In this document: positions 21,081 to 36,000 of the stretch, piece by piece
How positions within the stretch are numbered: position 1 is the first letter of the stretch
Layout: every line of letters begins with the position of its first letter
Source: Stomorhina lunata
Taxonomy: Eukaryota > Arthropoda > Insecta > Diptera > Rhiniidae
Length of the DNA stretch: 64,000 nucleotides
Direction: 5' to 3'
Assembly: GCA_933228675.1 (NCBI GenBank)
Contig: OW121742.1
Coordinates: 33,262,534 to 33,326,533 of the forward strand
The notes under the pieces: model-generated
The model's input: the letters and a program-made list of their open reading frames with translations, nothing else
Told to the model about the DNA's origin: nothing
The model's database searches: none
Position numbers and translations under genes: made by a program

Positions 21081-21713
21081 ATGTTTAACAATCTATTCGG
21101 CAAAGCACCAACGCTCAAGGAGCAACAACGTGATAATGATAGAAATTTGAAAAAGGCTTCACGGGACATAGAACGAGAACGAAGAAAACTGGAGGAGGAG
21201 GAAAAAAAGCTACAAATGGAAATCAAAAAGAATGCAGCTCAAGGAAACAATGATGTCTGCCGTATTTTAGCCAAACAACTAGTTGAGATACGTAAACAGA
21301 AAGCTCGCACATTTGCGGCCAATAGTAAAATTACTTCCATTGGCTATCAAAACAAAAACATTGGCACTAATGTGGCTTTAAGCAATGCAATGAGCACTAC
21401 GGCCAAGACGATGGCTGATATGAACAAAATTATGAAACCCGAAGGAATTGCAGCCACTGTACGGGACTTCCAGCAGGCTAACATGAAAATGGAAATGACT
21501 GATGAAATGATTAATGATACCCTAGACGATATGTTGGCCGATTCGGATGATGAGCAGGAAACCAATGCTGTTGTTAATAAGGTGCTTGACGAAATTGGCA
21601 TTGAAATCTCAGGACAAATGTCTAAAATACCAACGACTGCCAGTGGGGATTTGGAGGATGCACGCACCGATAAGGATATTGCCGCCCAGTTGGCTAAATT
21701 ACGTTCCACATAA
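21081..21713 (+). CDS. CHMP2B: ESCRT-III subunit CHMP2B
   Basis: Single exon, 210 residues (human 213). It opens with the family start MFNNLFGKAPTLKEQQRDND. A basic, strongly helical N-terminal region follows (ERRKLEEEEKKLQMEIKK, residues 35-52), then CRILAKQLVEIRKQKAR, acidic regulatory helices (MINDTLDDMLADSDDEQE) and a C-terminal MIT-interacting helix DIAAQLAKLRS that recruits Vps4. It remodels endosomal and other membranes during multivesicular-body formation. Drosophila CHMP2B is CG4618 as I recall. It is convergent with the DHRS4-like gene; stop codons are 131 bp apart. Confidence 0.95.
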   Translation: MFNNLFGKAPTLKEQQRDNDRNLKKASRDIERERRKLEEEEKKLQMEIKKNAAQGNNDVCRILAKQLVEIRKQKARTFAANSKITSIGYQNKNIGTNVALSNAMSTTAKTMADMNKIMKPEGIAATVRDFQQANMKMEMTDEMINDTLDDMLADSDDEQETNAVVNKVLDEIGIEISGQMSKIPTTASGDLEDARTDKDIAAQLAKLRST

Positions 21714-21844
21714 AATTGTGATAAAAATTAAGTTATTTTACTGTATGTTTTATTTTATTTGTATTATTGTATTTTCTTGATCATGTTTTTTTTTTATTAA
21801 TAAATTTATGACACAATAATAGTTCAATTATTTACTAATACTAT

Positions 21845-25155
<3,311 letters not shown>

Positions 25156-25603
25156 ATTTGTTAAAATCTTAAAAAGTGTTATAAAAATATAGGCAAATTG
25201 TTAATAAATTTAAAAAATAATTAAGTTTACAATTAATTATGGAGATAAAAACAATAACTGTTTACTAAAATACGTATTTGTCTAAAATAATGTCAGCTGT
25301 TCCAAATTTGTAGATAACGGAATATTAATTGATTTCAGTAGCATACTTTTGGGCATGTAATATTAACATTGCACAGTGACGAGTTTTACATATTTGGCAG
25401 TAATATTGTGTAATTTTATTAATATTTAAAAAAAAAATACGACGACAGGTCAATAAGTTCTTGGTTGTCTTTGAATTTTTATCCTCTTAACTAAATGGCA
25501 ACATAATTGCACAGGATTTATTCACCATAAAAAAATATAATACATAATATTTTATTGTATTTAACTATATTTCTGTGATCATGAAGTATAATTTATTATT
25601 ACA
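25156..25603. other. Upstream region of the DHRS4-like gene, with a transposon-end fragment
   Basis: It should contain the DHRS4-like promoter. At 25440-25480, GACAGGTCAATAAGTTC followed by TTTGAATTTTTA matches the left terminus of the decayed element at 48215, so a truncated copy of that family lies here. Confidence 0.45.
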
Positions 25604-25875
25604 ACCGCCCATTCATACCACCCGATGCTATAATAGCTTCGCCAGTTATATAGCTAGCATTGTCCGATACCAAAATCGACTAGACATTTCTTTAGGAGTT
25701 CCCAAAAGATTTAAAGGTTTTTTGGATAAGATGGACGCATTTGCTGTTTTTTAAATTGTTTTCATCATATACCGCTTTTGAAAATTTTGTTTAGATGATA
25801 CCAGGTGACAAATTTTGTGGCCTTTGTTAAACCAATTAAAGCAGTTTTGCTAACTGAATATGAATCTAATATCTG
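25604..25875 (-). pseudogene. Decayed duplicate of DHRS4-like exons 4 and 3
   Basis: 25604-25745 aligns with exon 4 (shared GCCAGTTATATAGCTAGC, GTCCGATAC and AGTTCCCAAA blocks). 25765-25870 aligns with exon 3 (CATATACCGCTTTTGAAAAT, GATGATACCAGGTG, AAACCAATTAAAGCAGTTTT). Indels destroy the frame. The exon 3 donor is preserved, so the copy arose from genomic DNA, not mRNA. It lies 450 bp beyond the 5' end of the parent in the same orientation, the remains of a tandem duplication. The space between the two exon remnants is short and has no Tc1 element. Confidence 0.88.
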
Positions 25876-25959
25876 GAAAATAATTAAATTTATAACTAAT
25901 CATAATAATTTAGTCAGAAATGAAACAAATGAATCCAAAAGTTTTTATAAAAAATTTTA

Positions 25960-26600
25960 TATCGAAAATTTGTATACCGAAATTTTTTTCTAAAAAAATT
26001 TTTTTATAAAATTTTCTACACAAAATGTTTATACCGAAAATTTTCTATACGAAATTTTTATACCGAAAATTTTCTATACAAAATTTTTATACCGAAAATT
26101 TTCTATACAAAATTTTTATACCGAAAATTTTCGATAAAAAATGTTTATACCGAAAATTTTCTATAAAAAATTTTTATACCGAAAATTTTCCATAAAAAAT
26201 TTTTATACCGAAAATTTTCCATAAAAAATGTTTATACCGAAAATTTTCTATAAACAATATTTATACCGAAAATTTTCTGTAAAAAATTTTTATACCGAAA
26301 ATTTTCTATAAAAAATTTTTATACCGAAAATTTTCTATAAAAAATTTTTATTCCGAAAATTTTCTATAAAAAATTTTATACCAAAAATTTTCTAGAAAAA
26401 AATTTCTATACCGAAAATTTTCTATAAAAAATTTTTGTACCGAAAATAATCTATAAAAAATTTTTATACCGAAAATTTTCTATAAAAAATTTTTATACAG
26501 AAAATTTTTTATAAAAAATTTTTATACCGAAAATTTTTGTATCGAAATTTTTTATAAAAAATTTTTAAATCGAAATTTTCTCTAAAAAAAATTATATAGA
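25960..26600. repeat. AT-rich tandem array, unit about 28-29 bp
   Basis: Some twenty units of TTTTTATACCGAAAATTTTC followed by TATAAAAAA. The ACCG in each unit separates this array from the others in the window. Units near the edges are more divergent; units between 26030 and 26480 are close to identical. Confidence 0.9.
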
Positions 26601-26871
26601 AAAATTTCTATAAAAAATTTGATATTGAAAATTTCTAAACAAAAATCAACAATTTTCTATTAAAAAAAAATTATGTCGAAAATCTTCTATATTTCGAAAA
26701 TTTTCTAAAAAAAAAAAATAGTTTTTGTAAATTTTGCATAAACAATTTTAGTGTTGAAACTTTTATTAAAAATGTTCTTTAAAAAAAATTTATATCAATT
26801 TTTTTTTTTAAATTGTATCGAAAATTTTCTATAAAAAATTTTCTATGCAAAAAAATTTATATTGAAAATTT

Positions 26872-26932
26872 TTTTGTTACAGTAGAGGAATTTTGTATGT
26901 TAGCGTTACGTAATATGTGAACAGCCCCTTAT
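26872..26932. mobile_element. MITE family B, right-end fragment
   Basis: GTTACAGTAGAGGAATTTTG then AGCGTTACGTAATATGTG and CAGCCCC match the right half of the copies at 8241 and 10301. The left end and a central segment are missing. Confidence 0.75.
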
Positions 26933-26937
26933 TAAAC

Positions 26938-27168
26938 CGGTATGTGCTGGAAATAGAGCGTTTTGAAATCGTTCGATTTCTAATATATTATTGAGATAAT
27001 TTCCCCTATTTCCACAAACAACTTCAAACCAAATGAAATATAAGATATCAGTCAAAAGGATTAAAGCCCAAATTTTCATTTGTCTTAGGGAAATAACCGA
27101 TAATTATCTCAAAAATATATCAGAAATCGAACGATTTGAAAACGCTCGATTTCCAGCACATATCGGTA
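26938..27168. mobile_element. MITE family C, about 230 bp, long inverted repeats
   Basis: Left arm GTATGTGCTGGAAATAGAGC, then AAATCGTTCGATTTCTAATA and TTGAGATAATT. The right arm is its inverse: AATTATCTCAAAAATATATC, AGAAATCGAACGATTTGAAA, CGCTCGATTTCCAGCACAT. Arms are over 60 bp. A second, expanded copy lies at 43222-43613. No coding capacity. Confidence 0.85.
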
Positions 27169-27219
27169 AGTTTTTCTATCATGCAAAGGTCAAAGCTTTA
27201 ATTTATCGGTGGTAGTATG

Positions 27220-28125
27220 TATTTTTCAAAAGCTATACCCTATCATATCTCTTGATAACAATGAAAAATTAATCCTTTAAAAAAATAAAAGAGATAAAAT
27301 ACGTCTATTTAAGTAAATATGTGTGTATAATAACACAGAGCAACGATTTTATTTCACAAATAATGATATACAATTTTAGCCTATAAAACACATAACGTAA
27401 TCATCATTAAGAGCAACGCAATCATTCCAGCACCACCCTAGCATTTCAACACCAGGATTTACATTTTACCTCAAAATAGTCCTCAGTTTCAGCATTGCAG
27501 ATTCCATAGGGAACTTTGGAAGATTCAAAAAAAAGTTTAATTTTACACTTACTACCAAATACTTTCATAGTAATTTCTTTCAGAATATATTTAACGATTC
27601 GAGAAGATGATCTATGTATATTAAAATTTCCAATGAAATGTAAACAATTTTACCGAAATAAAATTTCACACTTATTTCACTGATTAATTAGCAATCAATT
27701 TTAGAATCTGAACTCTATCTAATATACGCTTCAGTAAATCTAATTTTGAATTTGAATTTACATTATTTTATTAGCGTTTACATTGTTTGATTCTCATCAA
27801 ATAAACAAATTAGAATAAATTTTACAAATACATACTAACGAAATAAAGATTGGACTCGCAAGAAAATTTACATTTTCATATTCAAACATTAAAGTCCCTG
27901 TTTTTTTAAAATACACTCCACCACTTTTAACATATGGACTAACAATTATTTTCTTAATTTTAAGTCGAAAAGGGTTATTTACGTTTACTAGATTTTGGTA
28001 GGTAAACTTGGAATTTCTCCAAAATCTGGTAATAACAAAATGTAAATTTTAAAAATGATCATCCATTAGGAAATAGCTTTGAGATAGTTTTGTACTTTTT
28101 TGACACTTGGCGCGTCATATACATA
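27220..28125. other. Intergenic, nothing recognised
   Basis: About 0.9 kb of AT-rich sequence without tandem repeats, recognisable transposon ends or protein-like frames. Confidence 0.4.
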
Positions 28126-28130
28126 CATTA

Positions 28131-28470
28131 TTATACCCTTTACTATCATAGGTGGAAAGTTTGTGCTGCTGTATGTAATACATAGAAATGTTGGTCTTAG
28201 AACCACCTTTAAGTATACCAATAGTCTTAGAATCGAAATTAGATACAGTGATTTTGGTCTATATTTGACCATAGCTCCCATTCAAACTTTCTGTCAAAAC
28301 GCACTAAATAAGACAAAAATCACTCAAACGCTCGTAAATCTAAAGATAATGACAATTTTACATATATTTTCTGCATACATAATTTTTTTAAAAACTGTAA
28401 TCAATTTGCTAAATTTCGAGATAATCGGTCCACGGAAACAGCTTAAATATACATCGACACCTGAAATGCA
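28131..28470 (+). repeat. Dispersed repeat family A, partial
   Basis: It begins TATACCCTTTACTATCATAG, then has AAGTATACCAATAGTCTTAG and CATAGCTCCCATTC, and GAGATAATCGGTCCACGG. The central block that contains the GATTTACCGATGTC phrase elsewhere is deleted. Confidence 0.7.
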
Positions 28471-28639
28471 AAAGGGCCTAACTAACACAAAAATTACAAT
28501 TGATTTTTTGATTAAATATGTCACAGCAACCCAAACATAGCTTTTCGACTGTTAAAAAGTTATAACGTTTTTAGCTTCTCCTGTAAAAAAAAAACTAGAA
28601 GTGTAGTTACGCCCTTTTGCATTTTAGGTGACGATATGT

Positions 28640-29275
28640 AAGTCTTGAGAAAGAGTTTGCATGATGAAAAAATCCGGCAAATGTTTCTTTTTTTTAATTT
28701 GACCTACACTCAGGGGATGACTCCTACGTATGCATTGCATTGCGATGGAACTAGGAAAAAAGGTTATGGGAAGGAGGAAAGAGGGAGTAGTGTTTGTGGA
28801 CATTTGATTTAAATTTGTTGATGTCATAAATGAGCGGAAAGATTTCTGAGGGAAGTTTATTTCACATACGGACAGTGCGGCTAAAGAACGAGTTTTCTCT
28901 ATAATGCGTTGTGCGATCCACTGGCCAATCGACAACAAATGGATGAGTCCTTGAGGACATACGAGTACTGCGTGCAAAAGTTCGGGTTTCGGGAACAAGA
29001 TCCCTGATTTCATTAGAACACATACCATTGTAGTATCGATAGAACAGTGAAACACAACCCACATTGCGACGATGCTCTAGTGAGTCAATAGAGCTTCCTA
29101 CCCTACTGTCACCAATAACCACCTTCACTCTCTCCTGTACACGGCCGAGTAACTCCAAAATAGACTTTGGACCCCAAAAGCAATAAGTTTTGATAGCGCT
29201 CTTAGCGCGATCAAAATTGAGAGATATCTGAATGATTAATTCAGATCTATTTGGTAAAAAAAGTATATGCATAAT
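28640..29275 (-). mobile_element. Non-LTR retrotransposon, end of reverse-transcriptase ORF
   Basis: On the minus strand, two frames give a well-known dipteran retrotransposon C terminus: a VQERVKVVIGDSRV block, SIDSLEHRRNVGCVSLFYRY, HPFVVDWPVDRTTHYREN and FFSRTVRM, then after a frame change the INKF..NVHKHYS-type end. The conserved part is intact over about 130 residues (29272-28862), then frameshifts near 28870-28900. The rest of the element is absent, so it is 5'-truncated. Confidence 0.75.
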
Positions 29276-29279
29276 TATT

Positions 29280-30018
29280 GTACCTAAAAAACACCCAGCC
29301 AGACTGTCGATCGGTGTACTTTAATGTGGGTGTCAGTTTTGTATGCGCTATAAACATCAGCGCAAACTCAACATACCCTTTCCACCTGTACAGGCACTAA
29401 GGGCACAAAATATCTACTTTAACCCAAATTTTATTTTCATTAACTTTTATAATTAAGAATTAAAAAAAATGTTCGTCTACAAACTTTATGTATCTACGAG
29501 TGTACATTAAACAAATTTGAAGAGTTAAGAGCAAAACAAATGACCAGGTTTAGATAATATCTAAATAATCAAATCGGCTGTTCGTTTACTACTACTTTTC
29601 CACTGTTTTCAGTTAAATTTGAAACGCTCAACATAGTCTAAGCTAATCGGCGACAAATAACTTATGCACCACCGTCATTAAGTCTACGGGTAGTACCTAC
29701 TATTTATTGTATCGTATATTAGTACAATTACTTACTAATTTTCTTGTTGCCCATAAAGCTTCGACTATATGCGTTAGTTAGTCAGTCGAAGCATGTGATA
29801 AAACTTTTTTTTAACGAACATTCAAAAAATCTTAATACTTTTATCGTTGGCAGAAGAGAGTAACTAAATAATTTAGTGCCTGTACATAGTAGAAATACAA
29901 ATAATACGAACTCGCAAAAGCTATAACTGCATTAAACAGTCTGAAATCTGAGCGTTAAAGAAATATACCGAACGATCGCGCTACTGTCTGTGCGTGTTTT
30001 AAATATTAACTTCAGAAA
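29280..30018. other. Upstream region of GDAP1
   Basis: No gene or clear transposon. The last 300 bp before 30019 are less AT-rich and likely hold the GDAP1 promoter and 5' UTR. No core motif identified. Confidence 0.4.
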
Positions 30019-33000
30019 ATGAGTGAAAATAATCCACATTTGAATCATGTCCCAGTAATATCATCATTAAAGGATTTCAAACCACCCAGTTTTAAAGAGG
30101 ATGAATTAGTGTTATTCTTTCATCCATATAATTTTTATTCACAAAAAGTATGTCCAAAAGTTTGCAGCTTTAAAAGTTAATTATGAAGTGAAAATGTTTA
30201 AAATTTAAAGTTTAATTAAATCTTATCATGTGATCTTGTTTGAAAAATAATGAAAAATAGATTAAGCAGATAGAAGAGTGTAAAAAAGATGACTAAATTG
30301 ATTATAAAAAAAATTAAAATATTTTAAGAAAAGTCTAACAAAAGTAATGTTTAGTTATTGGACTGAAGAGAAATTAAGTGAAGAAATTAAATGAAGTTAA
30401 ATTTTTGAGGAAAATTAATTGGTAAAATACAATTTTTTTTATTGAAAAATTAAATTTTTGATTAAAGTAAAACACAAGATTTTTTTTCTTAACAATTATA
30501 TGTTGTTAAAATCTAGTTTTGTGATTAAAAATCGAGGTTCAAAAAAAAAGTTATTTCGAAAGGCTAAAAAGGCGCAGATTTCAATGGTGCTATTTATTTA
30601 TCGAAGTTAAATTTCATAAGAAAAACTTTCGCATAAATAACCGGAATTAGGACTGCGACGAAAAACTTCCGGAAAATAGTTATTGTTTTTAAACCCTACT
30701 CTAAAAAGTTTAATCTTGATTATACATAACTGACTTTACATTTAATGTTGATCCTAATGTGGGGCGGTGATTGTACTTGTGTTCTATTTTAATAGAACTT
30801 TTTATAAATATTATTGCTCAGTCCATGATAAAAAAAATTAAAAAAGATATAACCGTTCTTACGAGTACTTACTTACATATTTAAATGGCCTATAATTGCA
30901 ACCTGTTTAGGTCAAAGGCCGAGCCTATTTTAGAATTCCATGCACCTCTATCTCTAATTTCGTATACCAAGTTTCGAAAGATTTTCTTTTACTTGGTCTT
31001 TCCATCGAAGTTTTGGACGCCCTCTTCTACGAGTTCCCTCTGGATCATTATCGAACCCTTTTTATATATATAATGTTATGATCGGATTTAAAATGGCGAC
31101 ACAGTGAACAAAATAGTAAAAGGGCGGTATTTGTAGGCGTGGTAAAAAAATACAAAAAATTTTTTTAGAATTATTTTTATATTATCTTTAGTCCTAGGGG
31201 GTGACTGACTCAACTTTTTTTTTCGAACCACTCTAACTAAGTGTTTTATAGAGCGTAATTTTAGTTCTTACAGAGAGGACTTTATTTCTTAGCTGCTTGC
31301 TTAGTCCAAAATAGCATCGATTGGCAAGTATGATTCTACGTTTGATTTCGAAGCTTATATCGTTGTTCATGTTCACAGCGGTACCAAGGTAAACAAATTC
31401 TTTTACAACCTCGAAGTTTTAGTTCTTAACGGACATATGAGATCCAATTCTAGTGGTCTGTCTGCCTGTGGAAACCATCAGTTTTGTTTTTGATTCATTT
31501 ACAGCTAGACCCATTTTATTTGATTCCTTCTCGATACTGGAAAAGGCGGAAAAGGCTGCATCTCGTAAGATATTCTCTAACACAATATTGAAGAGGTCAC
31601 AAGATAGACTGTCACCTTGCCTGAATCCCCGTTTAGTTATGAAGGACTCTGATAGGTTTTTACCTATCTTAACAGATGATGTTGTATTAGTTAGTGTCAT
31701 CCTGCATAACTTTATTAGCTTCGTAGGCATGCCGAACTCAGACATTGCTTCAAACACTTTCTTCCGTATCGGGCTGTCCAAAGCTGCTTCGTAGTCAATA
31801 AAGAGATGATTAGTATCTATTTATTTCTCTTGGGTCTTCTCCAGGATTTGACGTAGAGTAAAGATCTGGTCAGTGGTTAACTTACCTGATCTAAAGCCAC
31901 ATTGGTATGTTCTAATTATTTCGTTAACTTTGGGCCTTTCACACAGTATGGTCGATAGAGTCTAATATGCAATTGAGAGGAGGCTTATCCCTCTATAATT
32001 TGCACAAAAAGTTTTATCTCCTTTTTTGTGCACTGGACAAAGGGCACTGAGATTTCAATCGTCCGGCATGCGTTCTTCTGACCATGTGTATCCTAGGAGC
32101 CGGGACATACACCTTATCAGCTTATCACCTCCAGCCTTAAAAAGCTCTTCTGGCAAACCATCGGCACCAGCAGCTCTATTATTTTTTAATCGTGCTATTG
32201 CAGTTCTAACCTCATTCAGGTTGGGTGGTGGACATATAACGCCGTCATCGTTGATTTGTTCAGGCGTGTCAGATGGATCGCTTTCATTTGCAACCAACAA
32301 CTTGCAAAAGTGGTCCTTCCACAGTTTCAATACGCTTTCTGTATCTGTAACCAGATAAATTATAACCGTTCTCTCTTACAAAAAAAAATATTAAGTAATT
32401 GCGAAATATTTGAAATTTGTTTTTTGTAAACATTTTCAAAAGTCGTTGCCACATGTGAGAAATGAGAATATTATTATCAGGAAATTTCGAACGATTAATG
32501 TGTAATATGTTGTAAACATTGAACTACACAATAAATGTTGCAAATAAGTTTCGTACTCAAAGAATTGTCATTAGATTTTACAAAAAATAAATTAATTCGA
32601 TAGTTCTCTGTCCGAATTGTTCATATTCTCTTCGAAAAAGCAATTTAAAAATTTTCTGAAAATTATTATATATTTTTCAAACTAAAAGCAAACATAAACT
32701 GGAATTTTTAAAAGTAGCATCATTTAATGTAAGAAAATAATAATTCGATTAAACGTCAGAAAGTTAACATGGCTGACAAAAATGAGAACGGTTATATCTT
32801 ACTATTTTTTTTTATCATGGCCCAGTCTTTGGACTTTGGATGGAAATACACAGTGGTATTTCCTCATACATCGAAGTGAAAAAATATGAGTGACCCTACA
32901 ACAATGAAATTTGGCATACTTGTCATAGGCCCCCATTTTCTCATCAATTTTTCTTCTCAATTTACAAGTCGCAATTCTAAACAGAATTTGGTGAAATTTA

Positions 33001-36000
33001 ACACACGTCTATTAATTAATTAAAAAAGATGTGTTAGGTTAAAATTCGTCGTCTCCTTGGAGTATCTGCCTTGGACCCCAATTTTTCATCAATTTCTTTT
33101 CAATGTATAAGTCGTAATTCTTAACAGAATTTGGCACGTCCATTAATTGATCCAAGAAAGAGTTATACTAACTTTGGTTGAGATCCCTTGACACTTCGAG
33201 GTATCTGCCTTGGACCCCATTTTTCACTAATTATTGTTCTCAATGTATAAGCCGGAATTCTTAACAAAATTAATTAATTAATTAAAAAAGATGTGTTAGG
33301 TTAAAATTCGTCGTCTCCTTGGAGTATCTGCCTTGGACCCCAATTTTTCATCAATTTCTTTTCAATGTATAAGTCGTAATTCTTAACAGAATTTGGCACG
33401 TCCATTAATTGATCCAAGAAAGAGTTATACTAACTTTGGTTGAGATCCCTTGACACTTCGAGGTATCTGCTTTGGATCCCCATTTTTCACTAATTATTGT
33501 TCTCAATGTATAAGCCGGAATTCTTAACAAAATTAAACAAAAAAATGGCACACGTCTATAAGTTTGTCTAACAAAGAGCTCAAACAATTTTGGTTAAAAT
33601 TCGTGAACTCCTTGGGGTACCTGCTTTGGACCCCCATTTTTCACTTGTTTTTCTCCTCAATATAAGCCGCAATTCTCAACAGATTCTGCACACATCTATT
33701 GGTTGACCCAAAAAGAGCTCTACTAATTTTAGTTGAAATCCGTCGACTCCTACGGAACTTACACTTAAATTCAATTTGATTAAAAGGTTAGCCTAAATGA
33801 CTGCAACCCTTTTTGCTTAAATTTTGCCTAACAATTTACGTGACTTTTTTCAGAAAATGTTAAACTTTGTTCTACGATCGGTAAATTTCGATGATTTTTT
33901 TCGCTCAATCTAAATAAGAGACCTTCGCCTTTCAAGTGGTAATGGTAGGAGCACCGAGCAAAATCGAACCAACTAAGTTTTTGTTTAAAGAACAACGGAA
34001 ACACTGAATTTTGTAGAGCTTTTTTGATTTTCTGATATCTCCTAAACTATATACGAGATTAGTTTATTTTCTTTTGCAGACTAAAACCAAGGTTCTGTAT
34101 CTTAATTAGATCGAAGATTAAAGCTGTAAAATTATATTCAGTTTTTTTAATGTTTGCAGTTTTGTTTTTTAACAAATATTTTTCCTAATTAAATGTTTCT
34201 TTTTTGTCTTTTAAGATCTCAAATCTGTTTTATTAATTTAGTTCGTAAGATCAAAGTTTTAGACGATACAAATTGAAAAACACATTTCCATAAAATGCAA
34301 CCGATGCAAATATGGGCATTTTAAGGTGTTATACACCTTAAAATGCCCATATTAGCAAAATAAAAATTTACGATAATAAATAAGTATTATCTTAGTGCCC
34401 ATCCTTTATTGAAAGAGAAAAATTCCATAAAACGTCTTTTTAACATTAATAAAATATTAATCTTATACAAACAAATTGACTTTGATAAATAAAATTGATT
34501 TAACCATTTACTATTTTAAAGTATTTTTTAATTATTTTCAGATTCTTTTACTTTTATATGAGAAAAATATTGAATTCACACCCTATGTTGTGGATTTACT
34601 AAATGGCGAGCAGTACTCCAGCTGGTTTTTAAATTTAAATCCTAAGGCCGATGTGCCCGTTTTACGGGATGGAGCATTTGTTGTTCCCGATTCTGCTCAT
34701 ATTACTAATTATATAGAAAATAAATTTCGGGGAGGTATATGTTTAGCTTGTTTTTTCTAACAATTAATAGAATCAAATAATAATTTGTTTTCTTTTTCCA
34801 GGTGATTACAAGTCCTTAAAGCCACTTGATATTAATTCGTTAGAATATGAGAAAATGCAATTATTTGATCAAATCTTAAGTCACTTACCTGTAGGAGCTT
34901 TAAGTTTGGGCTCCTTTATACATGATGATTTAAGATTGGTGCCGAAACCACCATTCATTGGACCCATAAGAAAAACTTGCTTAAGTAAGTTTAAACTTTT
35001 AATTTTAAAATCATTAATTACACTGCGGCACAATGTAGATAATGAAGTTATTTACAATTTCGAAAGAAATTATAAAAAGGTTAGACAAATCAGATGATAA
35101 GATCCGCTTGGACATGGCAATAAAAAGAGAGATTTGTGATCGTCTCTTCCTCTTCAACATTATTACAATTTCTACAGTATTCGTTATTTTAAAGATAGAG
35201 TCTTCTAGCATACAATCCGTCTAAGAATTTAGATGAAATTGCAAAGTATGAGACGCGATAGGGATAATATGATTGTAGAACGCCATGTTTTGTTTTGAAG
35301 GAAAACATGTAGTTTCTGTTGTCCAAATGATCTGCGTAAACCTATATAAAAATTGCTTTATTTAAAATTTAAAACAGGAGGCGTGGTGACCATTAGTGTC
35401 GAAAGTCAGGCTGCACTTAAAGATCTGCGAGGACAAAATATCACATCCGAAAGTAGTTAGGAAATGTAGATTAGCTCTGATAGACTTATCATCTAGTTTC
35501 AAGGTGTTGGGTTCCTGGTCACTGTGACTTTGAATTCAACGAAGTTAACTAATAGAAACGATTATCATATAAGAAAAAAAATTTGATCCACTCTAGTGAA
35601 TATGGTTGGAACAAATTATTATCTTCGACTAACATAGATTCGTGTGTACGTGTAGGATAAAATGTTTGGATGTATTTGCCCATTCTAACCTAACCATTAT
35701 CATAGAGTCTTAGTAGGGAGAGCTTAAGAAATCTTACGTATACAAATTAATTGTTATAAATGACGGAAAAAGACGGGTCCAATCATTATAAATGTAAATC
35801 TGATTTTTCGAAAACTAGAACCAACTCGAAAAATATCAATATCAATTTTCGATTCAATATACCAAAGTAACCTCTATTTATACCTTTCACCACCATAGGT
35901 ATACCAATAGGCTTAGAATCACTTTCTAAGTCGATTTAGCGATGTCAGTCCGTCCGTCCGCCTGGCTTGACCCCCATGTAAACCTTGTGGTCAAAGTACA

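Noticed and set aside
25960..26600. Possible CRISPR-like array
   Set aside because: Eukaryotic context, no unique spacers; it is a simple tandem array.
28100..28540. 146-codon frame
   Set aside because: Lies within a family A repeat and is not preserved in other copies.
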